A DNA stretch of 64,000 bases from Pullulanibacillus camelliae (GCF_014642655.1 NZ_BMIR01000004.1:67414-131413), one strand, 5' to 3'. Counted from the stretch's first letter, positions 36,247-48,080 are shown. Notes: generated from the sequence alone by a model not told the origin. Translations and numbers: made by a program.

Positions 36247-37093
36247 ACATATCCTCCTTTTTAGCAAAATAAATCATGATTTCCTCAAGACTTGGCATCG
36301 TTGCGCTAATACCAGAAGAGGGATCGTAGTCCTGGGAGCGCACCAAGCCCGTAAAGCCGAACGAATTTACTTTGTAAGAGATAAGCTGCTCTTTCACCTG
36401 ATTCAACTGGCTTTCACTCCCATTCAGCAACCGATATGATGCAATAAAATCATCTTTTTCAGAACTATGGATGATTTGACCGTTTTCGATAAACGTAATA
36501 AAGTCAGCGCACTTCTCCAGATCAGATGTAATATGAGTCGAGAAAAGAATGCTGATCTCACCATCTACTACAAGGTCTTGAAAAATATCGAGTAGATCGT
36601 CTCGTGCCACTGGATCAAGCCCACTTGTCGGTTCATCGAGGATGAGGAGCTTCGCCCCATGGGACAAAGCAAGGGCCAAGCTATACTTCACTTTCATTCC
36701 CGTCGACAATTCCACGATTTTTTTGTTTTCATCCAGCTTGAATCTTCGTAAATAATTGTAATAGATTTCATCATCCCAATTCGTGTAGAATTTCTTGATC
36801 ACATCAGTCAACTTTTTCATTTTGCTTCGAGTATAAAAATCGATGTCACCAAATGCGTATCCGATTTCTTGTTTTAATTCGATCTCATGTTCAGCAATGT
36901 TTTTACCCAAAATGTGTACCTCACCACTATCAAGATGAAGCATGTTTAAGATGGATTTGATGGTGGTTGTTTTCCCTGCACCATTAGCACCAATAAAGCC
37001 CATAATATAACCCTTTTCCAGTTGAAACGATACATCTCTTAACTCGAAAGTTGGATATTTTTTATTTAAATGTCTAATATCTAAGGCCAGCAT
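36239..37093 (-). CDS. ABC transporter ATP-binding protein
   Basis: 284 aa. Walker A GANGAGKTTTIKS, signature LSTGMKVKYSLALALS and Walker B LLILDEPTSGLDP. The signature is the degenerate STGMK form common in ABC-2 exporters. It is the first gene of the operon; GGAGG precedes the ATG. It powers the downstream permease. Confidence 0.94.
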   Translation of the reverse strand: MLALDIRHLNKKYPTFELRDVSFQLEKGYIMGFIGANGAGKTTTIKSILNMLHLDSGEVHILGKNIAEHEIELKQEIGYAFGDIDFYTRSKMKKLTDVIKKFYTNWDDEIYYNYLRRFKLDENKKIVELSTGMKVKYSLALALSHGAKLLILDEPTSGLDPVARDDLLDIFQDLVVDGEISILFSTHITSDLEKCADFITFIENGQIIHSSEKDDFIASYRLLNGSESQLNQVKEQLISYKVNSFGFTGLVRSQDYDPSSGISATMPSLEEIMIYFAKKEDMYV

Positions 37094-37112
37094 ACTGAAC
37101 CTCCTTATAATT

Positions 37113-37160
37113 GTATATATCGTATATACACAATATACACCAGGAGTTTTATTAAGTCAA
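37113..37160 (-). promoter_or_regulatory. ABC-gntR operon promoter and GntR operator
   Basis: Minus-strand TTGACT (37155-37160), 17 bp, TATATT (37132-37137). Just downstream at 37113-37129 is the inverted repeat GTATATA-TCG-TATATAC, placed to be blocked by the operon's own GntR protein. Confidence 0.8.
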
Positions 37161-37332
37161 CTTAATTTTTTATAATGACTCATTTTTACAAAAGTATTTT
37201 GCTCCTAAAAGAAAGCAAGCAGCTATGGAATGCCTTTCAATAATGGGTCTAAATATAAGCGCTCAACCTTTCAAATGAGAAATCCTATTTAACTGCCTTG
37301 CGCTAATATAGGCAGTTCCCCCAATAGATGAC

Positions 37333-37360
37333 AAAAGCACGCGGGGAATCCCCTTGTGCT
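37333..37360 (-). terminator. intrinsic terminator of the aldehyde dehydrogenase relic
   Basis: On the minus strand AGCAC..GGGG-ATT-CCCC..GTGCTTTT. It remains 15 bp beyond the relic's stop codon. Confidence 0.6.
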
Positions 37361-37374
37361 TGTCAGTACCGTGC

Positions 37375-37599
37375 TTAGAATGAATAGTCTCTGGGCTTTT
37401 CTTGTACGGACACCCACTGGACTGTAGTGAATTCTTCAAATGCCCAATCGCCGCCAAATCGACCAACACCAGAACCTTTCTCACCGCCAAATGGCATATT
37501 CGCTTCTTCATTAACGGTTTGATCATTGACATGAGCCATACCACTTTCAATCTGTCTTGCGACGCCAAAGCTAGCGGGAATATTCCTAATAAATTCACA
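37375..37599 (-). pseudogene. aldehyde dehydrogenase C-terminal relic
   Basis: About 75 codons matching the last part of a benzaldehyde/vanillin-dehydrogenase-type ALDH: VARQIESGMAHVNDQTVNEE, then MPFGGEKGSGVGRFGG and EEFTTVQWVSVQ, ending in a stop. No upstream part of the gene, start or ribosome binding site exists, so more than 80% of the gene is lost. Confidence 0.8.
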
Positions 37600-37986
37600 T
37601 TTTTACTTAAAAATAACTTTTAAATCATCTATAACAATCCTCAAAAGGAAATAAAAGGGTTTTAAAAGGGCTTTTTTTGGTGCGAATCTCCCTAATATTT
37701 TATGTCTGCTTGACATTCGCACCTTTATGCAACGCGTATAGCATGTTAATCCTCATTTACGAAAAACTGGTCAAAAGGGGCGACTGCTTTTTAAGTTAGT
37801 TTTTTTGCATTGGATATTTTGTTATTTTGTGGGTGGATCTTGTTCTCTTGCCCCTCCCTTTTGTTACGCTCGTTTCCTGATTTGGAAGCTTGTCCCCTCA
37901 TTTTGTTCTCTATTTGTTAACTGCGAGAGTGTACTTGACTATCTTTCTTAAAGAACAGCAGGAAGGATTATCAATTATAGTAAAAA
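37600..37986. other. no gene seen; one inverted repeat
   Basis: The only structure is a 9-bp inverted repeat GGTGCGAAT (37679-37687)/ATTCGCACC (37715-37723) preceded by a T-run on the plus strand. It does not look like a terminator in either direction. Confidence 0.5.
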
Positions 37987-38035
37987 CCCCCTTGCAAGAA
38001 GCCGCTGATTTTTAAAACGACACCTCTCAAGGGGG
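37987..38035 (-). terminator. intrinsic terminator of katG
   Basis: CCCCCTTG and CAAGGGGG arms with a structured loop, followed on the minus strand by TTTTT. It starts 12 bp past the katG stop. Confidence 0.75.
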
Positions 38036-38047
38036 ATAGACTCGCTG

Positions 38048-40369
<2,322 letters not shown>

Positions 40370-40400
40370 TAAATTCCTAGTTAAATTGAAAGGATTAACT

Positions 40401-40626
40401 ATGACAAATTCTAGATTGAATACGGATGATGACTCCCATCCGCTTTTATCTCATGCATACCGCGTGTAGGATGTGGCAGTCCAATATATCGACCAAAATC
40501 TAAAAAATACTATTAAGGTGAGGGCTCATGAAGAGTAAAACGCGTATCAAAAGATTAGTATTTCTACCAAGAGGTTTCATGCAAGGATCGCCTGTTTTGC
40601 ATCTAGATGACGTGCGTTCTCAATAG
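40401..40626 (+). pseudogene. short interrupted frames, possible regulator relic
   Basis: An ATG with AAAGGA upstream opens a 22-codon frame ending in TAG (40467). The same frame continues after the TAG for 22 codons (DVAVQYIDQNLKNT, reminiscent of the helix starting an AraC HTH) to TAA. A second small frame (40528-40626, 32 codons, AAGGTGAGG upstream) overlaps it. Coding capacity is doubtful. The rest of 40337-40816 shows no gene. Confidence 0.25.
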
Positions 40627-40816
40627 GGGGAATAGAAATACTTAGCCATTCGTATCAAACATACCTATTAATCTGAAATTTCCAATAATATTCGAGAATC
40701 TTGCTTTCTTTCATCATAAAGTAAAGAAAGCAGCCTTTTCAAGGGAAGAGCATTGAAAGCTAGAGAGAATAAAGAGAAATAGCAGCTCTCCCTATTTAGC
40801 GAGCCTTCCAACATTC

Positions 40817-41602
40817 CTACCTTCCTTTATATGTCGGCTGCCTCTTTTGTAAATAAGCTCTTAAACCCTCTTTGGCATCTTCAGTGGTTTGTAAAAAGGC
40901 TAATGCCAAGGCATCTGTTTCAGCAATATCGCTGGTCTGTTTATTAGCTGCATCATAGAATTGTCTCTTAATCATTTTCATCGTTATCGGTGCATAACCA
41001 GCAAGTTCGTCAGCCAACTCATTAGCCTTCTCTCTCATTGTTTTTATATCTCCGTAAACTTCCGATACTAATCCAAAGTCCAATGCTTTTTGAGAAGAGA
41101 TCATATGGCCACGTAGAATCATGTATTTCGCCCGACTCTGACCAATTAGCTTTTGTAAACGAAGTGCTCCTCCCCATCCGGGAATCATTCCGATTTTGAT
41201 CTCTGGCAACCCCAACCATGCTCTCCTGGTACATATACGAATGTCACAGCACATGCTCAATTCAAGGCCGCCGCCTAGACAATATCCGTTAATGGCAGCA
41301 ATTGTGGGAATATCCAGTGTTTCTATTTTCGTAAAAAGTTTATGTCCAGCTTCTATGAAGTCCTTTGCATTACTAGGTGTCATGACTTCTAGATTTTCTA
41401 TATTCGCACCCGAAACAAAGAACTTTCCTGTGCCTCCTGTTATGATCAGACATTGTATATCTTTATCTTTTATAACCTCATCAACCTGTTTGTCTATGTA
41501 TTCAATGATAGACAAGCTAAGCGCATTTCTGGTTTCAGGCATATCCAAGGTTATAGTTGCAACTTTACCGTTTTTTTCGAGAATGACGCCATCTCTTTTC
41601 AT
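40817..41602 (-). CDS. enoyl-CoA hydratase/isomerase family protein
   Basis: 261 aa crotonase-fold protein. The oxyanion-hole segments are SGANIENLE and INGYCLGGGLELSMCCDIRI. The acidic residue in LPEIKIGMIPGWGGALRL is the position of a catalytic Glu. GGTGGAG precedes ATG 41602. It acts on acyl-CoA thioesters in beta-oxidation or a related pathway. It stands alone, so the specific pathway is unclear. Confidence 0.9.
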   Translation of the reverse strand: MKRDGVILEKNGKVATITLDMPETRNALSLSIIEYIDKQVDEVIKDKDIQCLIITGGTGKFFVSGANIENLEVMTPSNAKDFIEAGHKLFTKIETLDIPTIAAINGYCLGGGLELSMCCDIRICTRRAWLGLPEIKIGMIPGWGGALRLQKLIGQSRAKYMILRGHMISSQKALDFGLVSEVYGDIKTMREKANELADELAGYAPITMKMIKRQFYDAANKQTSDIAETDALALAFLQTTEDAKEGLRAYLQKRQPTYKGR

Positions 41603-41888
41603 GCTTCTCCACCTTTGATGTAATCCTAATCCATAGATATCTAAAGAATAGGTTATTAAATGACTATGCAACATTTTTAACGTCTACAACATGCGTTTCA
41701 CATATAGGTTATTATTTATTCTAGCATACTTTTCACTCCATCTTCATTTGCGGCGTTGCGTTTGCTCGATTGTCAACCCTTCGCTTTATTCCATCATTTC
41801 TCCTGAAAAAATCTCCATTGATTGTGATCCGGCTGTTTCCGCGTCACACTCGCTTGTCCTTAACCATCCATTAAAGACAAAAATCATG

Positions 41889-41996
41889 TCACATTTTTTC
41901 GGCTAGAAGACGATCTCTGTAATTATCTGTTAGCTTACGGATAGCAGTATATTTCGTAATCCCCACAACACACGTCTCCATTTGCTCAAGGTCATG
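41889..41996 (-). pseudogene. short coding relic, unidentified
   Basis: A 35-codon minus-strand frame bounded by stops has natural protein composition (MVETCVVGITKYTAI-like core ITKYTAIRKLTDNYRDRLLA). No start with a ribosome binding site. Family not recognised. The surrounding gap 41603-42162 otherwise holds only the hprK terminator. Confidence 0.25.
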
Positions 41997-42030
41997 TTAC
42001 GGCTTTACAGCTATTAAAGCAACTATACAA

Positions 42031-42056
42031 AAAACCAACAGAAAATACTCTGCTGG
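42031..42056 (-). terminator. intrinsic terminator of the hprK-like gene
   Basis: CCAGCAGA/TCTGTTGG stem (one wobble) with a 6-nt loop, followed on the minus strand by TTTTTT. Confidence 0.75.
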
Positions 42057-42162
42057 CTTTATTCAACTTCTGAACAAGGCTTTAAAACCCAAACCTTTTT
42101 CACGAAATCACAAATATTTTTATGGGAAGGAATGAATCTTTTCCCTCATCCTGCAAAATTTA

Positions 42163-43083
42163 TTATTCTTCCTCTAATCGATGCATAAAATCCGATGCAG
42201 CGCTGTAGCCTTGCTGCCTTAAATACCAATTGTTTGCGGCTGCTTCTATTAATCCTGCGACGTCCCGACCAGGCTGAAGCTGTATTTCTATTGAAGGAAC
42301 TTTAACACCGAGATATTCTTTGAATTCAGGCCGCTGTTCTAATTCATTGTTTAACGTATCCTTTTGCCATCGAGTTAATTCAATATCCAGTGAAATACGT
42401 GTTTCATTTTGAAAGGCCTTCAATCCGTATGAGCGGACAACATTGATTAATCCGATGCTTCGGAGCGCCAAAAACTCCTTCGATTTTTCATCATGGGTCC
42501 CTAGAAGTGTTTGTGGGCTAAGTTTCTTGAGAACAACAATATCATCGGCAACGAGTCGATGCCCGCGACCAATAAGTGTATGAGCGGTTTCACTTTTTCC
42601 TACCCCAGAATCTCCTCGCAGGAGGATCCCCATGCCAAACACATTAATACAAACGCCATGGATATAGGTTTCTTCAGCTAACTTCTTAACTAAATAGGCA
42701 TCTAATTTTGTAATATATTCTGATGTGGTTTCGGGGATCTCAGTGACTAGCAGCGGAATCCCCTCTTCATTACAATGATGCCTTAAATAGGTGAGCCCCT
42801 TTTCACCGGTCGTAACGATAAAACATGGCGGATGATAATGAACAATATTACCAATACGGATTTTGCGTTCCTCTTTAGTTTGCTTATGTAAAAAGTTAAT
42901 TTCTTTTCTTCCCAAAATTTGAATGCGTTCCGTTGGAAAAAAATCAAAATGTCCCACAAATTCTAAGCCTGGACGGTGGACGCGCGGTTGTGTGATTGCC
43001 TTCTGTAAATGATCCTCACCAGCCAATACTTTCAACGAAAACTGCCGGACCAAGTCTTCAACTCTTATTTCCTTCACGCTCAT
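42163..43083 (-). CDS. HPr kinase/phosphorylase homologue with variant signature
   Basis: 306 aa. It has the N-terminal domain and the C-terminal kinase domain. P-loop GDSGVGKS (157-164), His142 in IHGV and Asp180-Asp181 in VADD are conserved. The HprK signature usually reads E-I/V-R-G-x-G; here it is ALRSIG (206-211), losing the Glu and one Gly. It is not next to lgt or other usual hprK neighbours. HprK phosphorylates HPr/Crh on Ser46 for CcpA-dependent repression. This copy may be a paralogue with altered activity. Start ATG 43083 follows GGTGA. Confidence 0.85.
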   Translation of the reverse strand: MSVKEIRVEDLVRQFSLKVLAGEDHLQKAITQPRVHRPGLEFVGHFDFFPTERIQILGRKEINFLHKQTKEERKIRIGNIVHYHPPCFIVTTGEKGLTYLRHHCNEEGIPLLVTEIPETTSEYITKLDAYLVKKLAEETYIHGVCINVFGMGILLRGDSGVGKSETAHTLIGRGHRLVADDIVVLKKLSPQTLLGTHDEKSKEFLALRSIGLINVVRSYGLKAFQNETRISLDIELTRWQKDTLNNELEQRPEFKEYLGVKVPSIEIQLQPGRDVAGLIEAAANNWYLRQQGYSAASDFMHRLEEE

Positions 43084-43095
43084 AATCACCGCCAT

Positions 43096-43628
43096 TAATA
43101 TTATTTATAAATTTAAATTATACTAGAAAATAGTGAAATCGTCATGCCCAAGTAAACTAGGCACTACTATTCGCTTCATTTCTTAGTTCCTGAGGACACT
43201 AATCCCCTAGTACTTTTTTCAGCCAACGCTTTTTGATAGACATTACAAATTTAGTAGGGTTCCCTGCAGAAGAATTCGGATTATGCAGTTTACTTTGTAA
43301 TCACTAAACTCAATTTTTATTTGAGGATGGCTTACACTCTACGCATGGGGAGAACTTCTTTCAACGAACGATGAATTTTCTCTGTACCCATTGAACTAGC
43401 CTTTTTGTAATACGATACCCAAAAAACACGAATAGGTATAGCCTTATAACAATAAAAAAAATACGGGTACCTATACTTTTATCTGTATCGACACAAAGCT
43501 GACAATATGTAAGTTTTTTTGATGGCATCACTGAACAAGGGATTACTGCTGTAGCTTTATATAAGTAGAAAAATTGAAAATTATATAATAAAATCAAGTG
43601 TTTAGATTGGAATTGTTTACTTTTGTGA
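43096..43628. other. no convincing gene
   Basis: AT-rich spacer upstream of the hprK-like gene. A 90-codon minus-strand frame at 43361-43633 has no ribosome binding site and composition of translated AT-rich DNA, so I do not call it. Confidence 0.5.
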
Positions 43629-44125
43629 GGCATTTATTTTAATGATCATGCCTACTACCTTGAAGAAGGTGATCGACAAAGTGATGGTGAATTTATTAAA
43701 TTAGTCAATTTAAATTTAAAAAATAAAAAAACAAGTGATGCTTTGGTCACTTCATACATAAGTGATAACAAACACGATGAAGCTATGCCCCTTGATCCAC
43801 AAAAGTGCATTTTTCTCAATAAAAATGACTTTTATTTTGTAGACGGGAACGGGCAAGTGTATAAGACAAACATCTTAACAGGACATACAATAAAGGTGTT
43901 TCAAATTGAAAAGAGGCTCGAAATGGAGACTTTGTCCTTACTGAGTGGAACAAGGATCAATTATATGTTTTCTATCAATATACGACAGGTTCAAAACAGT
44001 CAGCAATAGATAGCTATGATATAAAATCAGGCAAAAAAATTAAATCAATTAAGGTCAAAGAAACAGATGAAATCATTCGTAAAAATCGAGACTTGTTTAC
44101 CTATGATTTTGTCATCTTAAAATGA
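43629..44125 (+). pseudogene. truncated and frameshifted gene, repeat-propeller-like protein
   Basis: The frame opens after a stop at 43626 without a start and runs as beta-rich protein (YYLEEGDRQSDGEFIKLVNL; DFYFVDGNGQVYKTNIL). It then shifts frame near 43925 and continues (DFVLTEWNKDQLYVFYQYTT, then IDSYDIKSGKKIKSIKV) to TGA at 44125. The repeated short strands resemble a beta-propeller or YVTN-like lipoprotein. Both the 5' loss and the frameshift make it non-functional. Confidence 0.6.
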
Positions 44126-44170
44126 AATCCTTTATCTCTGCTCAACAAAGAACCTAAAGGAGGGACACTA

Positions 44171-44590
44171 TTGCGGTTTATATATTTTCTCACATCACTT
44201 ATTGGAGCGTTTTTAGTAAGTCTTCTCGTTATCCTTTTGGTAACATTCTTGTCATCGGCAAGTCCCGGCCTTGGTCCAGCACTTGCCTATTTTGTACCCG
44301 CCTCTTTTTTCTTCATTCTCATCGGAGCTTTATTTGGGGAAATTTTGCTTAAACTGAAGACATTCAGCACCTGGTGGAGAGGATTTTGGGCATTTACTCT
44401 ATTAGGGGCCCTATATGGTTGTTTGATTATTGCTCTCGTTTCTACGACATTAGGTAATCCGGTCGAGGTCCTTGGATGGCTATGGGTTGTCACCATGATA
44501 ATCATTACCTCATCAGTTTTCTATGCTATACGTTCAAAATTGGGTCAGAACACAATCAGTAACGCGACTTCAAACCGTCCCAAATCTTGA
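44171..44590 (+). CDS. small multi-pass membrane protein
   Basis: 139 aa with four hydrophobic helices (about residues 3-27, 37-60, 72-92, 98-117) and a polar tail. The start is TTG, backed by AAGGAGGG. It follows the decayed gene at 43629 on the same strand by 45 bp and may have been its partner. Family not recognised. Confidence 0.72.
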   Translation: MRFIYFLTSLIGAFLVSLLVILLVTFLSSASPGLGPALAYFVPASFFFILIGALFGEILLKLKTFSTWWRGFWAFTLLGALYGCLIIALVSTTLGNPVEVLGWLWVVTMIIITSSVFYAIRSKLGQNTISNATSNRPKS

Positions 44591-44825
44591 GTGATCACTT
44601 GGTGATTTTTATCATTTGTCGCATAGTTCCCCACAAAAGGATATACCATAAGCTTTTGTGCGTATTATTAATTTTGCTTATTTATTGTGGATACCGCCCC
44701 CACCCCTTATGCTGCAATTTCTAGATTTTGCATTTTTTCCATTTATGAAATTTACAACCTATTATTTAGCGCATGCTGCCTCCTAACAGGACATATTTCT
44801 GGTTTTTATCCTGTTGTGGACTCCT

Positions 44826-44940
44826 GATGTTGTTAGAAGACTTGGCTTATCTCCAAGCCTCAGGTGGCGAAAGTCAAAGCTACACTTATACTATCTTTCT
44901 TTATGAGCGTCAGCGAAGTTACAAACTCTGATAGTATAAA
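44826..44940 (-). repeat. interspersed repeat copy R8
   Basis: GACTTGGCTTATCTCCAAGC, GGTGGCGAAAGTCAAAGC, TATACTATC..GATAGTATA. On the minus strand it begins directly after the T-run of the riboswitch terminator at 44944-44980. Confidence 0.7.
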
Positions 44941-44943
44941 AAA

Positions 44944-45060
44944 AGCCCGAGAAAGACATCAATTGATATCTCTCCCGGCTTTTATCCCTCCGTGTTCACT
45001 ACGATAAACGCAGTGCTTTTTCTCTCGGACCAGTCTGATTCATCATCACGGAACCCTATA
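44944..45060 (-). ncRNA. guanidine-I (ykkC) riboswitch, degenerate copy A
   Basis: On the minus strand: AGGGTTCCG, CTGGTCCGAGAG, ACACGGAGGGATAAAAGCC and GGGAGA in ykkC order. A terminator follows (44944-44980, stem plus TTTTTTT). One C is missing from the AAAAGCCCGGGAGA motif. The promoter boxes (TGGACT, 17 bp, TATCAT) are weaker than in copy B. No minus-strand gene follows for over 1.7 kb, so this copy looks orphaned. The rest of 45061-45435 has no gene. Confidence 0.85.
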
Positions 45061-45435
45061 AAACAATATTGTTTATGATAACCAACACTTTTTCCTTAGT
45101 CCATTCATAGGAGCCAATACCTCGTCATTTATTTTCAATAAATGTCTGAAAATCATTGGATTAACTTCAAACATCCTCTTTTTCTGTGAGACATTATAAA
45201 AGAACGTATCCTCCTCTACTCTGCTTAACCAAATTAATCTTAATGAACCTATCCCCTTGTCCCATGCGAACAGACCTTGTCACCCACTCTATGAAAATCC
45301 TAACATGTCTCCTTTCAGGACTGATAAGTTTTAAGAATGTCGTTAAATGATATTCATTGTCCTAGTGTCATAGGAAAATTGTCCATAAAGCTTGAAGCAT
45401 ATATGTTCATAACCCTACCGTCTTTCCCCTTCTAT

Positions 45436-46611
45436 TTATTGACTACCACTTTCCTGTTTGTTCCTCCTTGTTGTAGATTCAAGTTGAACAAAGATCATCA
45501 ATACATTGATTATGATCATTCCAATAATAGCAGCAGTAAAACTATTGGAAGCATCATGCGTCCATCCGATGATAATTGGACCCAAAGCCCCAATAACATA
45601 GCCAACCGATTGTGTCATGGCTGACCAAGATGCGGCAGCATGAGCATTGTTTGTCTCATCAATGGGTAAGAGAAGGTTTAAAGAAAACAATCCCGCTGCC
45701 CCGATACCAATAAATGCTGAAGCAATGATCGGTTCAATGTGCAACATAAGTAAAGCTAAACCTATAAGCTCGAATAAAGATTCTGTAAATAACCACAAGC
45801 GTCGAGACGGAAAGTGCTTTAGTAAAATAGGGAGTACAAGACTTACAGGAATTTGAATAACTACGAATACAGTTAAAGAGGTTGCCGCGTAAGATTTTGT
45901 ATAGCCCATTCCTTGAACGATCTGAGGAAGCCATGCGGTCATTGAAAAAAATAGCATAGTCATCAAGCCAAAGGAAAAGGTAAGCGCCCAAGCGTTCGCG
46001 TTTCCCCAGGGCAACTTGGCTTTGATTTCTTCTAAAGAATTCTGAGAAGGTTTCCTTACTTGTATATTAACAAAGAAGAACCAGATAATAGCAGCAACAA
46101 AAGCAATTATGGCCCAACAGGCAAGGGAACTCTGCCAGGATTGAAAGCTTCTCTGCAATGGAGCCGATAGCATGGAGCTGAGAGCGGCTCCCAAAGTCAA
46201 TGCCACTGTATACACGGCTATCATTGATGGGACATGCTTAGGAAAATGCCTTTTGATAAATCCTGAGAATAAGGGGCCAATGAATGCAATGCCAATCCCG
46301 GCAATCATAGCAGTAATAAGCATGAGGGTAACCGAATGAGTAAATAAACGAATAACCGTCCCCATTCCAATGATGAGTAATGACAGACCTATCATTCGTT
46401 CGATTCCCCATTTTCCTCCTGCTTTTACGGCAACCGGTGAGAAAATCCCCATGCACAATACCGGAATGGAAGTAAGCAAACTGGCTACAGCTGCGCTCAT
46501 CCCTAGATCTATACTTATATTCCCCAGTAATGGTGAGATGGAGTTAATGGCTGGACGCAAATTAAGTGCTGCGATAAATAAAGCTATAATGAGCAATACA
46601 TTTTTCTTCAT
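45436..46611 (-). CDS. MFS transporter, CynX/NimT family
   Basis: 391 aa with twelve hydrophobic helices. The N-terminal NLRPAINSISPLLGNISIDL matches the CynX/NimT branch, which moves cyanate, nitroimidazole or related small compounds. It is divergent from a LysR gene with a shared 234-bp control region, so that LysR protein is the likely regulator. No cyanase gene is present, so a cyanate role is not supported. Confidence 0.88.
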   Translation of the reverse strand: MKKNVLLIIALFIAALNLRPAINSISPLLGNISIDLGMSAAVASLLTSIPVLCMGIFSPVAVKAGGKWGIERMIGLSLLIIGMGTVIRLFTHSVTLMLITAMIAGIGIAFIGPLFSGFIKRHFPKHVPSMIAVYTVALTLGAALSSMLSAPLQRSFQSWQSSLACWAIIAFVAAIIWFFFVNIQVRKPSQNSLEEIKAKLPWGNANAWALTFSFGLMTMLFFSMTAWLPQIVQGMGYTKSYAATSLTVFVVIQIPVSLVLPILLKHFPSRRLWLFTESLFELIGLALLMLHIEPIIASAFIGIGAAGLFSLNLLLPIDETNNAHAAASWSAMTQSVGYVIGALGPIIIGWTHDASNSFTAAIIGMIIINVLMIFVQLESTTRRNKQESGSQ

Positions 46612-46845
46612 ATTATTTTCCTCTCCATAAATATATTAGGAGTCTCTTCTACACCCTTTTTAAGGGAAAGTCTCCTATCACCGGTCAAGCTCCTAATTCT
46701 TGACTCTCATTTTTTTACCTTTCATGTGTTGCCTCAACAATCATAGTTGAGAACTAATGATTTATCAATTATATTAAAATTATAATAATGATTTGTTTTA
46801 TAAATAATAAGGAACAACTACATCCTATAGACAGGAGTTGAATGT

Positions 46846-47742
46846 ATGGAACTTAGACAACTGGAATATTTTATCGCGATATGCGAGGAATTACATTTTA
46901 CTAAAGCAGCTGACAAAATGGGGATATCTCAGCCAAACTTAAGCTTACAAATTAAAGCGCTGGAAGAAGAAATCGGAACCCCTTTATTGGACCGTATTGG
47001 AAAAAGAATTGCCATAACTGAGGCGGGACATGTCTTACTGAAGCATGCCCATGACATCTTTCAAACCCTTCACAATGCCCGCCTTGAAATGGATGACCTT
47101 CGTCATCAACGAGGAGGAAGTCTTGGAGTTGGTGCACTGCCATCCGAACTTGATTTTCGTCTGACACCGATGTTTATTGACTTTTGTAAGAAATATCCGA
47201 ATATAAAGCTGAGAATCTTTTCAGAAGTAAAGTTAACTGAACTGGTCCTAAGTAATGAGATTGATATTGGTATTTCAGCTAAACCGCTCTTTGATTCACG
47301 ATTAGTCATACGCCCATTGGTCAAGGAGGCATATGGAATCGTTGTCTCGAAAAACAATGAACTCTCTAGCAAAAAATCCATTGCCTTACACGAGCTACAA
47401 GGAATGCCTATTGTGACGTATCCAAAAGGATTCTGGGCAAGAGATTTTTTGGAAAACTATTGTCATCAACATGGCATTCATCTGAATGTTGTAGTTGAAA
47501 CGAGTTCAAACCCTTCCCTTTTTAATTTTGTAAGAGAAAACATAGCGGTAGCCATTCAAGCCCAATCACTTCTTGAATCCATTGAAAATCTAAACCTTTG
47601 TTTTATTCCAATACATGACCATCCTCCTATAAGGGAAATGAGCCTTATCTATAGATCTGATAGATATCTAAGTCATGCCGCCCAAGCATTCATTCATTTT
47701 GTTGAGGAGCAAATAAAGGGAAATAACTCAGCAACAAAATAA
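46846..47742 (+). CDS. LysR-family transcriptional regulator
   Basis: 298 aa. N-terminal winged helix (ELRQLEYFIAICEELHFTKA, ISQPNLSLQIKALEEEIG) and a C-terminal co-inducer domain. Strongly AT-rich symmetrical sequence (ATTATA..TTATAAT, about 46770-46790) lies between it and the divergent transporter and may hold its binding site. It resembles CynR-type regulators by context. Confidence 0.92.
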   Translation: MELRQLEYFIAICEELHFTKAADKMGISQPNLSLQIKALEEEIGTPLLDRIGKRIAITEAGHVLLKHAHDIFQTLHNARLEMDDLRHQRGGSLGVGALPSELDFRLTPMFIDFCKKYPNIKLRIFSEVKLTELVLSNEIDIGISAKPLFDSRLVIRPLVKEAYGIVVSKNNELSSKKSIALHELQGMPIVTYPKGFWARDFLENYCHQHGIHLNVVVETSSNPSLFNFVRENIAVAIQAQSLLESIENLNLCFIPIHDHPPIREMSLIYRSDRYLSHAAQAFIHFVEEQIKGNNSATK

Positions 47743-47988
47743 AAGGCAAGAACCAATCTCTTCCCAATCGCTCCCTCAGGATGCATTCCTCCGCTTAAGT
47801 CAAATAAGGGTGTTTGAAAATTAGTGAAGGGTGTTTTAATAAAATCAAGGAACCAAATTGAATGGTTTATTTAATAGAAAATGTTATTTTTAGGTGCGCA
47901 GAAAAAAGAAAATTAAAGGTAAGATATTAGGAGCATTTAGTTTTATTGACGACTCGCCATTTCATTCCCATTGCTGGCTTTTTGAAAT

Positions 47989-48013
47989 TAAAAAAGCAGA
48001 GAAATGCTCTGCT
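47989..48013 (-). terminator. minus-strand intrinsic terminator
   Basis: Perfect 7-bp stem AGCAGAG/CTCTGCT with a 5-nt loop, followed on the minus strand by TTTTTT. It can stop transcription arriving from the antitoxin or the cmr side before it enters lysR. Confidence 0.8.
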
Positions 48014-48071
48014 GATTGTAATTTTATTCACCTGAAAATTCTTTCTGAACATTCTATCAAGGTGGGTTATA

Positions 48072-48080
48072 TGCTACAAT
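48072..48080 (+). promoter_or_regulatory. toxin promoter (extended -10)
   Basis: TGCTACAAT, an extended -10. It is conserved in the second copy at 57211-57219, about 100 bp before the toxin start, giving the long 5' leader usual for these toxin mRNAs. Confidence 0.65.

Noticed and set aside
43361-43633. 90-codon minus-strand frame with a CQLC motif
   Set aside because: No ribosome binding site, skewed AT-rich composition and no recognisable fold.
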